From: Komagataeibacter sp. FNDCR2
GTDB taxonomy: Bacteria > Pseudomonadota > Alphaproteobacteria > Acetobacterales > Acetobacteraceae
Direction: 5' to 3'
Length of the DNA stretch: 64,000 nt
Assembly (NCBI RefSeq): GCF_021295395.1
Contig: NZ_JAIWOU010000001.1
Coordinates: 2,434,501 to 2,498,500, forward strand
Shown: piece after piece, positions 28,038-37,194 of the stretch
Layout of the letters: each line of letters starts with the position of its first letter
Numbering within the stretch: the stretch's first letter is position 1
Made by a program: the position numbers and the translations under genes
Notes under the pieces: model-generated
Told to the model about the DNA's origin: nothing
Seen by the model: only the letters and a program-made list of their open reading frames with translations
Database searches by the model: none

Positions 28038-28409
28038 ATGAAGCAGACGGTGCCGGGTTCCCATGCCCTGTGCGCGCTGTCCGCCGCCCGCGCGGCGCCG
28101 CTGCGCGTGATGTGCGCCGGGCGCGCGCTGGTGGTGTGGGTGGGGGCTGATGACCGGCCCGCCGTGCTGGATGACCGCTGTCCGCATGGGAATGCCCGCC
28201 TTTCGGCCGGGTACGTGGTGAAGGGCCGGATTGTCTGCCCCCAGCATATGTGGAGCTTCGGCCCCGACGGGCAGGCCGATGCGCCCGGTGGCGGACAGGG
28301 TGGCGGGGCGTGCATGCCCCGGTCCTACCCGTGCTGGGTCAGCGACGGGCAGGTCCGGGCGATTCTGGGGCCGTCCGCGCCTGATCGCGGCGCAGCCACT
28401 CCCGTATGA
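28038..28409 (+). CDS. Small Rieske-type 2Fe-2S protein
   Basis: 123 residues from ATG 28038, about 10 nt after GGAGG; ATG 28029 is too close to that site. The Rieske cluster motif is intact: CPH, 15 residues, then CPQHMWSF, giving two Cys and two His ligands. Such stand-alone Rieske proteins act as soluble electron carriers, often to oxygenases or reductases. No partner enzyme lies beside it. Its 3' end overlaps the convergent DUF4186 gene by 71 bp, which is unusual in this window. Confidence 0.82.
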   Translation: MKQTVPGSHALCALSAARAAPLRVMCAGRALVVWVGADDRPAVLDDRCPHGNARLSAGYVVKGRIVCPQHMWSFGPDGQADAPGGGQGGGACMPRSYPCWVSDGQVRAILGPSAPDRGAATPV

Positions 28410-28818
28410 CCGCGAGGAGATAGGCCTGCTGCCCGGCATCGAGCGGCTGGCCCGCCGGTATGGCGTGCCATTTGGCCACGCAGCCCCGGCAGCAGGTGCC
28501 GGTTGCGTGCTGGGCTATGAAAACCGGGTGCCCGCGCCACGGCGTCTGCCTGCCATCGCGGGCGGGGTGGGCGGGGGCCAGGCGGGTCGTGATGAAGGTG
28601 GCCGCATGGGCCATGACTTCGGCCATGCCGCGACTGGCCAGATAGGCGTGCTCCGCCTTGCCCAGATGGAAGCGCGCGCGAAACCGCGACCCCGCCAGCC
28701 GGGTCCACAGCTCGGGCGCGACCGGGGGCGGTTCGGGTGGCGTTACAGGCTGTCGGGGAGGTGGTGCGAACAGGTCCCCCTGCCGTGCCGGTGCCTGCCC
28801 CGCGCGCCGGTCCGGCAT
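28339..28818 (-). CDS. DUF4186 family protein
   Basis: 159 residues from ATG 28818, 4 bp after the tyrS stop. The first ~30 residues are Pro/Ala-rich. The rest is a compact domain with FRARFHLGKAEHAYLASRG, DGRQTPWRGHPVFIAQHAT and the CCRGCVAKWHAIPAG motif, whose three Cys and His suggest metal binding. This fits DUF4186, a family of unknown function. It is the downstream partner of tyrS on the minus strand, and its 3' end runs under the Rieske gene. Confidence 0.82.
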   Translation of the reverse strand: MPDRRAGQAPARQGDLFAPPPRQPVTPPEPPPVAPELWTRLAGSRFRARFHLGKAEHAYLASRGMAEVMAHAATFITTRLAPAHPARDGRQTPWRGHPVFIAQHATGTCCRGCVAKWHAIPAGQPLDAGQQAYLLAVIREWLRRDQARTAPESPGPARR

Positions 28819-28822
28819 GGGA

Positions 28823-30070
28823 TCAGACCGGACGGACCAGGATGTGCCGCTTGCGCCCGGCGGAGAGCTTGACCGCGCCATCCAGCAGGTCCGTATCGGA
28901 TATGGATTGCGCCTCATCGGTTATGACCACGTCATTCACCCGCGCGCCGCCGCCACGGATCAGGCGGCGGGCCTCGCCGTTACTGGCGGCGAAACCGGCC
29001 TCCACGAACAGGCGGAAGGCGGGCAGCCCCTCGGTCAGCAGCGCGGCGGGCAGGGTGACGGCGGGCAGGGCGGCGGCGGTCACGGCCCCTTCCTCGAATG
29101 TGCGGCGCGCGGCTTCGGCGGCGGCCTCGGCGGCGGCGCGGCCATGGCACAGGGCCGTGGCCTCGGTGGCGAGGACTTTCTTCGCCTCGTTGATTTCAGC
29201 ACCACCCAGGGCGGCAAGGCGGTCGCATTCCGCAACCGGCAGGTCGGTGAACAGCTTGAGGAAGCGGCCCACATCCGCATCCTCCACATTGCGCCAGAAC
29301 TGCCAGTAATCGAACACCGGCAGGCGCAGCGGCGAAAGCCAGACCGCGCCCTGCGCCGTCTTGCCCATCTTGGCCCCGGAACTTGTGGTCAGCAGGGGCG
29401 TTGTCAGCCCGAAAACCTGTGCGCCATTCATTCTGCGGACAAGATCGATGCCCGAGACGATATTGCCCCACTGGTCCGACCCGCCCATCTGCAGCGTCAC
29501 GCCATGACGGCTGTTCAGTTCCCGGAAATCATAGGACTGGAGGATGGAGTAATTGAATTCCAGAAACGTCAGCCCCTGCTCACGTTCAAGGCGCGAGCGC
29601 ACCGAGTCGAACGACAGCATGCGGTTGACGGAAAAATGGATGCCTACATCGCGCAGCAGCTCGATGTAGGAAAGCCTGTCCAGCCAGTCGGCGTTGTTGG
29701 TCAGCAGCGCGTCCTTCTCTCCCGCGCCAAGCGGCAGGAACTGGCGCAGGCAGGCTTCAACCCCGCGCAGGTTGGTGGCGATGGTTTCTTCCGTCATGAG
29801 CTTGCGCGCTTCCTCCCGAAAGGAAGGATCGCCGATTTTCGCCGTGCCGCCGCCCACCAGCGCCACCGCGCGGTGGCCATGGCGGTGCAGCAGGCGCAGC
29901 ATCATGATCTGGATCAGGCTGCCCACATGCAGGCTGTCCGCCGTGGGGTCGAAACCGATATACCCCCCCACCGGCCCGGACAGCATGGCCGCGTCCAGCG
30001 CCTCCATGTCCGTGCACTGGAATATGAAGCCGCGTGCTTCGGCTTCCCGGAGGAATTCACTCTTGGGCAT
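28823..30070 (-). CDS. tyrS: Tyrosyl-tRNA synthetase
   Basis: 415 residues from ATG 30070 ([15 protein letters not shown]). It attaches tyrosine to tRNA-Tyr. The class I HIGH-like motif is [10 protein letters not shown] near residue 47, and the KMSKS equivalent is KMGKTAQG. The C-terminal ~65 residues form an S4 RNA-binding domain ([23 protein letters not shown]). Length is typical. The 3' end abuts the DUF4186 gene; upstream, 112 bp separate it from the hydrolase gene on the same strand. Confidence 0.97.
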   Translation of the reverse strand: MPKSEFLREAEARGFIFQCTDMEALDAAMLSGPVGGYIGFDPTADSLHVGSLIQIMMLRLLHRHGHRAVALVGGGTAKIGDPSFREEARKLMTEETIATNLRGVEACLRQFLPLGAGEKDALLTNNADWLDRLSYIELLRDVGIHFSVNRMLSFDSVRSRLEREQGLTFLEFNYSILQSYDFRELNSRHGVTLQMGGSDQWGNIVSGIDLVRRMNGAQVFGLTTPLLTTSSGAKMGKTAQGAVWLSPLRLPVFDYWQFWRNVEDADVGRFLKLFTDLPVAECDRLAALGGAEINEAKKVLATEATALCHGRAAAEAAAEAARRTFEEGAVTAAALPAVTLPAALLTEGLPAFRLFVEAGFAASNGEARRLIRGGGARVNDVVITDEAQSISDTDLLDGAVKLSAGRKRHILVRPV

Positions 30071-30182
30071 GATCTGTTCCGCGCTGTAAGATGCATCGCT
30101 GGCCGGGCCGCCCCGGTGCGGACCAGCCTCTAGCATGTTCACGGCACTTCATGGAACAGTCCGGCCCCGCCGGGGTGGTAAA

Positions 30183-30848
30183 TCAGTCGGCCGCCAGCGC
30201 CAGCGCCTTGCGGTTCATGACGGTGCTGACATGGTCTTCCAGCGCTTCGGCCACCTGTTCGGCATGGTTGGCGAAGACGTGGTCGGCCCCCTTGAAGATA
30301 CGGTAATCCACCGTCACGCCCTTCTGGGTGTTCAGCTTGTCCACCAGCTTGCGGATGGCGGGCTCGGGCACGAGTTCGTCGTTCTCCCCCGCGATCATGA
30401 GCCCACCGCACGGACACGGCGCGAGAAAGCCGAAATCGTAATGGTTGGCGGGCGGCGCGACACTGATCCAGCCGGTGATTTCGGGGCGGCGCATGAGCAG
30501 TTGCATGCCCACGAACGCACCGAAGGAATACCCCGCGATCCACAGCCCGCTGGCGTTCGGGTTGATCATCTGCATCCAGTCAAGCGCGGCGGCGGCGTCC
30601 GAAATCTCGCCAATGCCGCCGTCGTAGCGCCCCTGTGAGCGGCCCACCCCGCGTGAGTTGTAGCGCATGACCGAGAAGCCCATTTTCTCGAACGCGCGAT
30701 ACATCGCGTAGGTGATGCGGTTATTCATGGTCCCGCCGTGCAGCGGATGGGGATGAAGCACCAGCGCAAGCGGCGCGTTGGGCGCGCTTGAATGGTGGTA
30801 TCGACCTTCCAGGCGGCCATCAGGGCCGGCAAACATGACCTCAGGCAT
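30183..30848 (-). CDS. Alpha/beta hydrolase, COG2945-like
   Basis: 221 residues from ATG 30848 (MPEVMFAGPDGRLEGRYHH). The alpha/beta-hydrolase order is clear: an oxyanion-region HPHPLHGGTMNN, the nucleophile elbow GYSFGAFVG with Ser, a late Asp in GENDELVPEP, and the His in FKGADHVFAN. The HPHP and GGTMNN motifs are typical of the COG2945 group of small cytoplasmic hydrolases found next to housekeeping genes. Substrate is unknown. It is upstream of tyrS on the same strand and may be co-transcribed. Confidence 0.88.
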   Translation of the reverse strand: MPEVMFAGPDGRLEGRYHHSSAPNAPLALVLHPHPLHGGTMNNRITYAMYRAFEKMGFSVMRYNSRGVGRSQGRYDGGIGEISDAAAALDWMQMINPNASGLWIAGYSFGAFVGMQLLMRRPEITGWISVAPPANHYDFGFLAPCPCGGLMIAGENDELVPEPAIRKLVDKLNTQKGVTVDYRIFKGADHVFANHAEQVAEALEDHVSTVMNRKALALAAD

Positions 30849-31412
30849 AGGTGTCCCGCATTTGCGTTTCCCCGTGCATTCCAGGCATTGCATCGGGAAC
30901 AGTTGCTGTTACAGCCCGCCCGACCGGCGATGCCCCGTCAGGTCGGCAGGCAGAGAAAACACCATTACCCGTCAGTTATCCGTGCGCGGAGCAGGAATTA
31001 CCCTGTATTCATCCGGTGGCAACATGACGGAAAATAGAATTGATCCGGTCTGGCACACCAGCCCGAAAGTATGCCAACCCACCTTATTATGGGTATGACG
31101 CCTACCAGATAAAAGTGCATCTTCGGCAGGCGTGCCCTGCGCGGGGGGCAGATATGGCGGTAGCTGGCGCGGCCCGGGCGTGGGAGCAAAGGGGTTTTCC
31201 GCCATCGGGCCGGGTGTATCGTGTCGGTTCGCTCTCCTTGCCATGCCCGGCGAGCGGGCGGGCGACATTGAGGCAGCGGTATGGGCACGGGTGTTTCCAC
31301 CCCCATAACACGTTGCAATAAATATTATGTTGCGCTGCCTTATAGCGGTGTGGATTCCCAAAATGCCAGATAAATCGTAATTCCCGTCGCAAAAGGACTT
31401 GGCGTAACCCAT
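30849..31412. other. 564-bp intergenic region without a convincing gene
   Basis: It lies between divergent genes (hydrolase on minus, desulfurase on plus), so it should hold both promoters. An AT-rich patch at about 31310-31345 stands out from the surrounding GC-rich DNA and is the best place for the desulfurase promoter. I saw no IscR-like site that I could defend and no reading frame with protein-like composition. Confidence 0.5.
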
Positions 31413-32561
31413 ATGGCTGGACAGCACGCGACCCCACCGGGGCGCTTTACCTATCTCGACGCGAACGCATCCGAGCCGATCCGGCCCGAGGCGCTCGCGG
31501 CCATGACGCAGGCGGCACAGGTGGCGGGCAATCCCGCTTCCGTGCACCGTGCGGGGCGGAGCGCCCGCGCGCTTCTTGAAACCGCGCGTGAGGAACTGGC
31601 CGCCCTGTTTGGTGTCACGGCGGAAAACTGCGTGTTCACCTCCGGCGGCACGGAAGCCAACGTGCTGGCGATCGGGGCGCAGGCGGGGGGCAGGCGCGTC
31701 CTGTACGGGGCGACGGAACATGACGCGGTGCGCGCCGCCGCCACCGGGGCGGGCGTCATTCCCGTGCGGGCGGAGGGGATGGTGGACATCGCGGCGCTGG
31801 AGCGCATGCTGGCGGCTGACGCCACACCGGCGCTGGTCTGTGTGATGCTGGCCAATAACGAGACCGGGGTCATCAACCCGCTGCCCGAAATAGCGCGTCT
31901 GTGCCGCGACCATGGTGCGCTTTTGCATGTCGATGCCGTGCAGGCCGCCGGGCGCATCCCCTTCACGCCGCAGGAACTGGGTGCCGACAGCGTGGCGATT
32001 TCGGGCCATAAATTCGGCGGGCCGAAGGGGGCTGGCGCGTTGTTGCTGGCGGGTGGGCGGTTTCGCAGCCTTGCCCCCCTCCTGGCGGGCGGGGGGCAGG
32101 AACAGGGGCGGCGCGGGGGCACGCCCGCGCTCCCCGCCATCGCGGGCATGGCGGCTGCGGCGCGCGTGGCCGTTGCGGGCATGCAGGCGCAGGCCGGGCG
32201 GCTGGGCGCGTGGCGTGAGCGGATCGAGACGGCCGCCGTGGCTGCGGGGGCGCGGATCTGTGGCGCGGATGCGCCGCGCCTTGCCAATACCAGCGCGCTG
32301 CTCCTGCCGGGGCGGGCGGCGCAGACCCAGCTTATCGCGCTGGACATGGCGGGGTATGGCGTATCGGCGGGATCGGCCTGTTCATCGGGAAAGGTGGCGC
32401 GCTCGCACGTGCTCCAGGCCATGGGGCTGGGCGCGGATGCCGGTTGCGCCATTCGCGTCTCCCTGCCGTGGTCGGTCACCGGGGCGGAGGTCGAGGGCTT
32501 CATCGCCGCCTATACGGCCATGGCCGGGCGGCTTGGCACACAGGCGAAGGGCCGGACATGA
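31413..32561 (+). CDS. Cysteine desulfurase (NifS/IscS-like), first paralogue
   Basis: 382 residues. A PLP class V aminotransferase: PLP lysine in SGHKFGGPKGAGAL and the active-site cysteine in SAGSACSSGKV. It converts cysteine to alanine and a protein persulfide used for Fe-S clusters or tRNA thiolation. It starts YLDANASEPIRPEAL, a divergent version of the usual YLDNxATT. The stop overlaps the start of a second, different desulfurase (ATGA). Position ahead of ferredoxin and mnmA suggests a role in sulfur transfer. Confidence 0.92.
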   Translation: MAGQHATPPGRFTYLDANASEPIRPEALAAMTQAAQVAGNPASVHRAGRSARALLETAREELAALFGVTAENCVFTSGGTEANVLAIGAQAGGRRVLYGATEHDAVRAAATGAGVIPVRAEGMVDIAALERMLAADATPALVCVMLANNETGVINPLPEIARLCRDHGALLHVDAVQAAGRIPFTPQELGADSVAISGHKFGGPKGAGALLLAGGRFRSLAPLLAGGGQEQGRRGGTPALPAIAGMAAAARVAVAGMQAQAGRLGAWRERIETAAVAAGARICGADAPRLANTSALLLPGRAAQTQLIALDMAGYGVSAGSACSSGKVARSHVLQAMGLGADAGCAIRVSLPWSVTGAEVEGFIAAYTAMAGRLGTQAKGRT

Positions 32562-33739
32562 ACGCAGGTGAGCTGATCTATCTGGATTATCAGGCGACAA
32601 CCCCGTGCGATCCCCGCGTGGTGGCGGAGATGCTGCCGTGGTTCACGCAGCACTTCGCCAACCCGCACAGCCTTGACCATGCCGCCGGGCGCGCGGCGCA
32701 TGACGCGGTGGAACAGGCCCGTGCCGATGTCGCCGCCCTGCTGGGCGCGCAGGCCCGTGAGGTCGTGTTCACATCAGGTGCGACGGAGGCCAACAACCTC
32801 GCCATCAAGGGGGCGGTCCGTCACCTGCGCGAACGCGGTGATGCGCGCGCGCGGGTGATAACCGTGGCGACCGAGCATAAATGCGTGCTGGAATCCGTGC
32901 GCGATCTTGGCCGCGAGGGCTGTGAGCCGGTCATCCTGCCCGTCCGCCCCGATGGCACGCTGGACCCGGACGTGCTGGCCCGCGCGCTGGAGGTGCCGAC
33001 CCTGCTGGTCAGCATCATGGCCGCCAATAACGAAACCGGGGTGTTGCAGGATCTGGCCGCGCTCGCGCCACTGGTGCGCGGTGCGGGCGCGTTGCTGCAC
33101 AGCGATCTGGCGCAGGCGGCGGGCAAGGTGGATGTGGACGTGCGGGCGTGGGATCTCGATCTGGCGTCGGTCTCCGCGCACAAGCTGTATGGGCCGAAGG
33201 GAATTGGCGCGCTTTATGTCCGCCGCAGGCCACGGGTGCGCCTGGCGCCGCTGTTTTCCGGTGGTGGGCAGGAGCGTGGCCTGCGTTCGGGCACGCTGCC
33301 CGCGCCGCTGGTCATCGGTTTCGGCGCCGCCTGCCGCATCGCGCGCGCCGAAGGGGCGGCGGAGCGCGCGCGTGTCGCCCAGTTGCGCGACCGGCTGCTC
33401 GCGGCATTACGGGCCGGGTGTGGCGGCGTGCATGTGCATGGCGGCATGACGGGGCGGCTGGCCGGAAACCTCAACCTGCGTTTCGAGGGGGTGCGGGCGG
33501 TGGACCTGCTGGCCGCCGTGCCGGGGCTCTGCCTGTCCACCGGCTCGGCCTGTTCCTCGGCCGAGGTGGTGCCCTCCTACGTGCTGACGGCCATGGGTCT
33601 TGACGCATCGCGGGCGGCACAAGGCTTGCGTCTGGCCGTCGGACGCTATACCTCAGCCGCCGATGTGGATCGCGCGGCGGGGATCCTGTGCCAGGCAGTG
33701 GCACGATGCCGCGCGGCAGGTAGCCCTTCGTCGGGATGA
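32558..33739 (+). CDS. Cysteine desulfurase (IscS-like), second paralogue
   Basis: 393 residues from ATG 32558. YLDYQATTPCDPRVV at the start is much closer to canonical IscS than the preceding paralogue. PLP lysine is in SAHKLYGPKGIGALYV, and the active-site Cys in LSTGSACSSAEVVPSYVL. It supplies persulfide sulfur. It is translationally coupled to the first desulfurase; the two proteins clearly differ, so this is an old duplication or paired recruitment, not a copy of recent date. A 2Fe-2S ferredoxin gene follows after 29 bp. Confidence 0.94.
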   Translation: MNAGELIYLDYQATTPCDPRVVAEMLPWFTQHFANPHSLDHAAGRAAHDAVEQARADVAALLGAQAREVVFTSGATEANNLAIKGAVRHLRERGDARARVITVATEHKCVLESVRDLGREGCEPVILPVRPDGTLDPDVLARALEVPTLLVSIMAANNETGVLQDLAALAPLVRGAGALLHSDLAQAAGKVDVDVRAWDLDLASVSAHKLYGPKGIGALYVRRRPRVRLAPLFSGGGQERGLRSGTLPAPLVIGFGAACRIARAEGAAERARVAQLRDRLLAALRAGCGGVHVHGGMTGRLAGNLNLRFEGVRAVDLLAAVPGLCLSTGSACSSAEVVPSYVLTAMGLDASRAAQGLRLAVGRYTSAADVDRAAGILCQAVARCRAAGSPSSG

Positions 33740-33768
33740 AGGGCGCGTAGCACAGGCAGGATGGAAAA

Positions 33769-34083
33769 ATGGCGCATATCGTATTCATCGAGCGTGACGG
33801 CACCCGCCGCGAGGTCGCGGCCCCGCTGGGTCTGTCGGTTCTGGAAATCGCCCACAAAAACGGCATCGACCTTGAGGGCGCATGCGAAGGCTCGCTGGCC
33901 TGCGCGACCTGCCATGTGGTGGTGGACCCCGAATGGGCCCCGAAACTCACCGCCCCCACCGAGGACGAGGAAGACATGCTGGATCTGGCCTTCGGGCTGG
34001 AAAAGACATCCCGGCTGGGCTGCCAGATCGTGATGACCGAAGCCCTGGACGGTCTTGTCGTGCGCCTGCCGCGCACGGCCTGA
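33769..34083 (+). CDS. fdx: 2Fe-2S ferredoxin (adrenodoxin/Fdx type)
   Basis: 104 residues. Cluster ligands appear as [10 protein letters not shown] (three Cys) and a fourth in GCQIVM, the spacing of the ISC-type vertebrate-like ferredoxins. It carries electrons for Fe-S cluster assembly or for monooxygenases. Its place right after two cysteine desulfurases supports the assembly role. It has the acidic [10 protein letters not shown] stretch typical for redox-partner docking. Confidence 0.93.
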   Translation: MAHIVFIERDGTRREVAAPLGLSVLEIAHKNGIDLEGACEGSLACATCHVVVDPEWAPKLTAPTEDEEDMLDLAFGLEKTSRLGCQIVMTEALDGLVVRLPRTA

Positions 34084-34208
34084 GGGGACGGGCCATGTCG
34101 CGGGCGCGCCCTGTTGTGCGCCGTTGCGTGACATGATGTTTGACGCGCGGCATCCGTGGGGCCGATAGTCCTGCGGGCCGTTGCTGTTATGGAAAGTGGA
34201 ACCGAGCC

Positions 34209-35303
34209 ATGCGCATTCTTGTGGCCATGTCCGGCGGGGTGGACAGCTCCGTCGTCGCCGCGCGTCTGGTGGACGAGGGGCACGAGGTGATCGGCGCCAC
34301 GCTCCAGCTCTATGATTCGCGTGAAAGCACGAAAAAGGGCGCATGCTGCGCGGGGCGCGACATTCACGACGCGCGCCGCGTGGCCGACCGCCTTGGCATC
34401 CCCCATTACGTGATCGACGCCGAACGCCGGTTTCAGGACAGCGTGATCGGCACCTTCGCCGATGCCTACGCCGCGGGCGAGACCCCGGTACCCTGTGTCG
34501 CGTGCAACCAGGGCGTGAAGTTCACCGACCTGCTGGGCATGGCGCGCGACCTTGGCGCGGACGCCATGGCCACCGGCCATTACGTCCGCCGGATCGAGGG
34601 GCCGGAAGGGGCGGAACTGCACCGCCCCATGGATGCCGGGCGCGACCAGTCATGGTTCCTGTTCGCGACCACGCGCGCGCAGCTTGATTTCCTGCGTTTC
34701 CCGCTGGGTGACATGCCCGACAAGGCTGCCGTGCGCGCCGAGGCCGAGCGTTTCGGCCTTGCCGTCGCCACCAAGCCGGACAGCCAGGACCTGTGCTTCG
34801 TGACCGATGGCTCCTATGCCGGGCTGGTGGAAAAGCTGCGCCCCGATGTGAGCGGCGCGGGCGAGATCGTCGATCAGGCGGGGCATGTGCTTGGCCGGCA
34901 CGAAGGGGTGAGCCGTTACACCGTGGGCCAGAGCAAGCGGCTGGGCAACGCCGCCATGGTGGCGGGCGCGCGCCAGATGGTGGTGGGCATCCAGCCCGCG
35001 ACCCGGCGCGTGGTGATCGGCCCGCGCACGCAGGCCGTCTCCCGCACGCTGATGCTGCGCGACATGAACTGGCTGGTGCCCCCGCCGGGGCCCGAGGGGC
35101 TGCGCTGCGCCGTGCAGATCCGCGCGCGTGAGGCGGCCCGCCCCGCCACGGTATGGCAGGCGGAAGGCAACGGCGCGCGCGTAGTGCTTGATGACGGCGC
35201 GGTGCCCGCGCCGGGACAGGCCTGCGTGATGTACGTGGGCAGCAGGGTTATGGGGGGTGGCTTTATCCGCCGGTCCGAAAGCGAAGGGAAAGTCGCATCA
35301 TGA
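34209..35303 (+). CDS. mnmA: tRNA-specific 2-thiouridylase MnmA
   Basis: 364 residues from ATG 34209 (MRILVAMSGGVDSSVVAA); the frame is open further upstream but has no similarity. The PP-loop ATP site is SGGVDSS. The two catalytic cysteines are in VPCVACNQGVKF and DSQDLCFVT. MnmA puts sulfur on U34 of tRNA-Lys, -Glu and -Gln, taking it from a cysteine desulfurase. That makes the two desulfurases upstream likely partners. Its stop overlaps the GST start by 4 bp. Confidence 0.97.
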   Translation: MRILVAMSGGVDSSVVAARLVDEGHEVIGATLQLYDSRESTKKGACCAGRDIHDARRVADRLGIPHYVIDAERRFQDSVIGTFADAYAAGETPVPCVACNQGVKFTDLLGMARDLGADAMATGHYVRRIEGPEGAELHRPMDAGRDQSWFLFATTRAQLDFLRFPLGDMPDKAAVRAEAERFGLAVATKPDSQDLCFVTDGSYAGLVEKLRPDVSGAGEIVDQAGHVLGRHEGVSRYTVGQSKRLGNAAMVAGARQMVVGIQPATRRVVIGPRTQAVSRTLMLRDMNWLVPPPGPEGLRCAVQIRAREAARPATVWQAEGNGARVVLDDGAVPAPGQACVMYVGSRVMGGGFIRRSESEGKVAS

Positions 35304-35968
35304 GTGATGGTATTCTGGTCATTGGCACGCGCCGGTATTCGTCATGGTCGCTGCGTGGCTGGCTTGCCGTGCGGCTGGCCGGGCTGGATGTGCGCGAACA
35401 GGTGATCCCGCTGGCCGATAACGGGGAGACCGCCGCCATCCGCACCATCTCCCCCAATGGCAAGGTGCCCTATCTTGAACATTGTGGCGTCGCGGTGTGG
35501 GAGAGCCTCGCCATCTGCGAATACTGCGCCGAGCAGGCGGCCGGCCTGTGGCCCGCCGACCCGCGCCAGCGCGCCTATGCCCGCAGCATTTCAGCCGAGA
35601 TGCATGCCGGTTTCCGCGCCCTGCGCCAGGCCATGCCCATGAATACGGGGCGTGAGAACACCCCGCTCGTCGCAGGCACCACGCAGGACATCGACGCCGA
35701 GATTTCACGCATCGACGGGATCTGGACGGAAGCCCGGCTGGACTTTGGCGCGGGCGGGCCGTTCCTGTTCGGCGCCACGTTTGGCATGGCCGATGTCATG
35801 TTCGCGCCCATCGTCTCGCGTTTCCTGTCGTACGGCATCAGCCCCTCGCCGGAATCGCAGGCGTACATGACCGCCGTGCGGGCCCACCCGCTGGTTGATG
35901 AATGGTACCAGAAAGCGGCGCAGGAACCCAAGGAATGGCGGCAGGCCCGGTTTGAGGATATTGCCTGA
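35300..35968 (+). CDS. Glutathione S-transferase family protein
   Basis: 222 residues. The thioredoxin-like N-terminal domain begins LVIGTRRYSSWSLRGWLAVRLAG, with SSWSLR at the usual place of the catalytic Ser/Cys, and NGKVPYLE and VWESLAICEY that bind glutathione. A helical C-terminal domain follows. It may conjugate or reduce small electrophiles; the exact role is unknown. It is coupled to mnmA, which is probably only convenient co-transcription. Confidence 0.9.
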   Translation: MSDGILVIGTRRYSSWSLRGWLAVRLAGLDVREQVIPLADNGETAAIRTISPNGKVPYLEHCGVAVWESLAICEYCAEQAAGLWPADPRQRAYARSISAEMHAGFRALRQAMPMNTGRENTPLVAGTTQDIDAEISRIDGIWTEARLDFGAGGPFLFGATFGMADVMFAPIVSRFLSYGISPSPESQAYMTAVRAHPLVDEWYQKAAQEPKEWRQARFEDIA

Positions 35969-37079
35969 CGCCACGCCCCTCCCCCCGGGGCGCGTGGCGG
36001 TCGTACTCCCCCCGCGTGAGGGGTTCGCCACCGGGGCCGTGGGGGCGATCGGCCTTCAGGTCGCGGCCCTTGCGGGTCCGGATGACGTGATCGTCGGCCC
36101 CCCGCCCGCCGGGGCGTCCCTGCTGCCGGGGCATGAATACCGGCCCGTGCGGCCGGGCCTGTGGCCGCCGGGGGGGCGCAGCCTGCGTTACGCCGCCGCC
36201 GTGGCCCGCACCGTGCGGGACATCGCGCCCGCCGTGGTGGAGGTGCATAACCGCCCGGACATCGCCCATTACATCGCCCGCCACCACCCCGGCCAGAAGG
36301 TGCTGCTGGTGCTGCATAACGATCCGCAGGGCATGCGCGGCGCGGATACGCCCGCGTTGCGCGCGGCGCTGCTGGCGCGCATGGGGGTGGCCTGCGTGTC
36401 CGGATGGGTGCGGCAGCGTTTTGTCGCGGGCCTGCCCGACAGCGCGGGCCGGCAGGTCGGCCTTTCCCCCAATGGCGTGGCGCTGCCCGTATCCGTGCCG
36501 CCCCAGTCCGCGCGCGGGCGGGTGCTGCTGTTTGCCGGGCGCGTGGTGGCGGATAAGGGGGCGGACCTGTTCGTCGCCGCCTGTGAACGCTTAAGGCCCG
36601 ACCACCCGGACTGGCGGTTCGAGATGATCGGCGCGGACCGCTTTCGCGATGATGCGCCCGCCACACCGTTCGTGAACGCGCTTGCGCCACGGGCGCGGGC
36701 GGCGGGGGTGGACGCGGCAGGCTACCGCCCGCATGCGGATGTGCTGGACGCCATGGCGCGGGCCGCCATTGTCGTGGTGCCCAGCCGCTGGCCCGAACCC
36801 TTTGGCCTGACCGCACTCGAAGCCATGGCCGCCGGGGCCGCCCTGGTCGCGGCCCCCACCGGCGGATTGCCCGAAGTCGTGGGTGATGGCGGCGTCCTGT
36901 GCGCCCCCGAACCCGTGGCCGGGCTGGCGCGGGCCATCGGCACGCTTATGGATAGCCTGGCGGCGCGCGAAGCCCTGGCCGCGCGCGGGCGGGCGCGGGC
37001 GGCGCGGTTCAGCGTGGAACATGCCCGCGCCTGCCGGGCCGCGCGGCGCCTTGCCGCCCTGCGTGGGGGCGGCGGCTGA
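35961..37079 (+). CDS. Glycosyltransferase family 4 protein
   Basis: About 372 residues if the TTG at 35961 is the start; a GTG at 35994 is an alternative, and neither has a clear ribosome site. The frame overlaps the GST stop. The C-terminal GT4 half is clear: VLLFAGRVVADKGADLFVAA, then VVPSRWPEPFGLTALEAMAAG with the EPFGLTALEA donor-site motif. The N-terminal half is less typical and Pro/Gly-rich. It probably extends a surface glycan; sugar and acceptor are unknown. Confidence 0.85.
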   Translation: MPDATPLPPGRVAVVLPPREGFATGAVGAIGLQVAALAGPDDVIVGPPPAGASLLPGHEYRPVRPGLWPPGGRSLRYAAAVARTVRDIAPAVVEVHNRPDIAHYIARHHPGQKVLLVLHNDPQGMRGADTPALRAALLARMGVACVSGWVRQRFVAGLPDSAGRQVGLSPNGVALPVSVPPQSARGRVLLFAGRVVADKGADLFVAACERLRPDHPDWRFEMIGADRFRDDAPATPFVNALAPRARAAGVDAAGYRPHADVLDAMARAAIVVVPSRWPEPFGLTALEAMAAGAALVAAPTGGLPEVVGDGGVLCAPEPVAGLARAIGTLMDSLAAREALAARGRARAARFSVEHARACRAARRLAALRGGGG

Positions 37080-37194
37080 CCGGCTTTTGGATTTTTCTGC
37101 CCCGCCGGGTATGGGACACATCGCCCCATGGCCCTATATCTGGACAGACAAGGCCGACGCCCAGCGTCGCATAGAGTGAAAGACCGGAGGCTCC

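Noticed and set aside
30972-31412. Possible remnant of a mobile element upstream of the desulfurases
   Set aside because: No inverted repeats, target duplication or transposase-like frame could be shown; only a local drop in GC.
37080-37194. Cobalamin riboswitch or zinc-uptake regulator box before the CobW-type gene
   Set aside because: Neither the B12-box core nor a convincing palindromic AT-rich Zur site is present.
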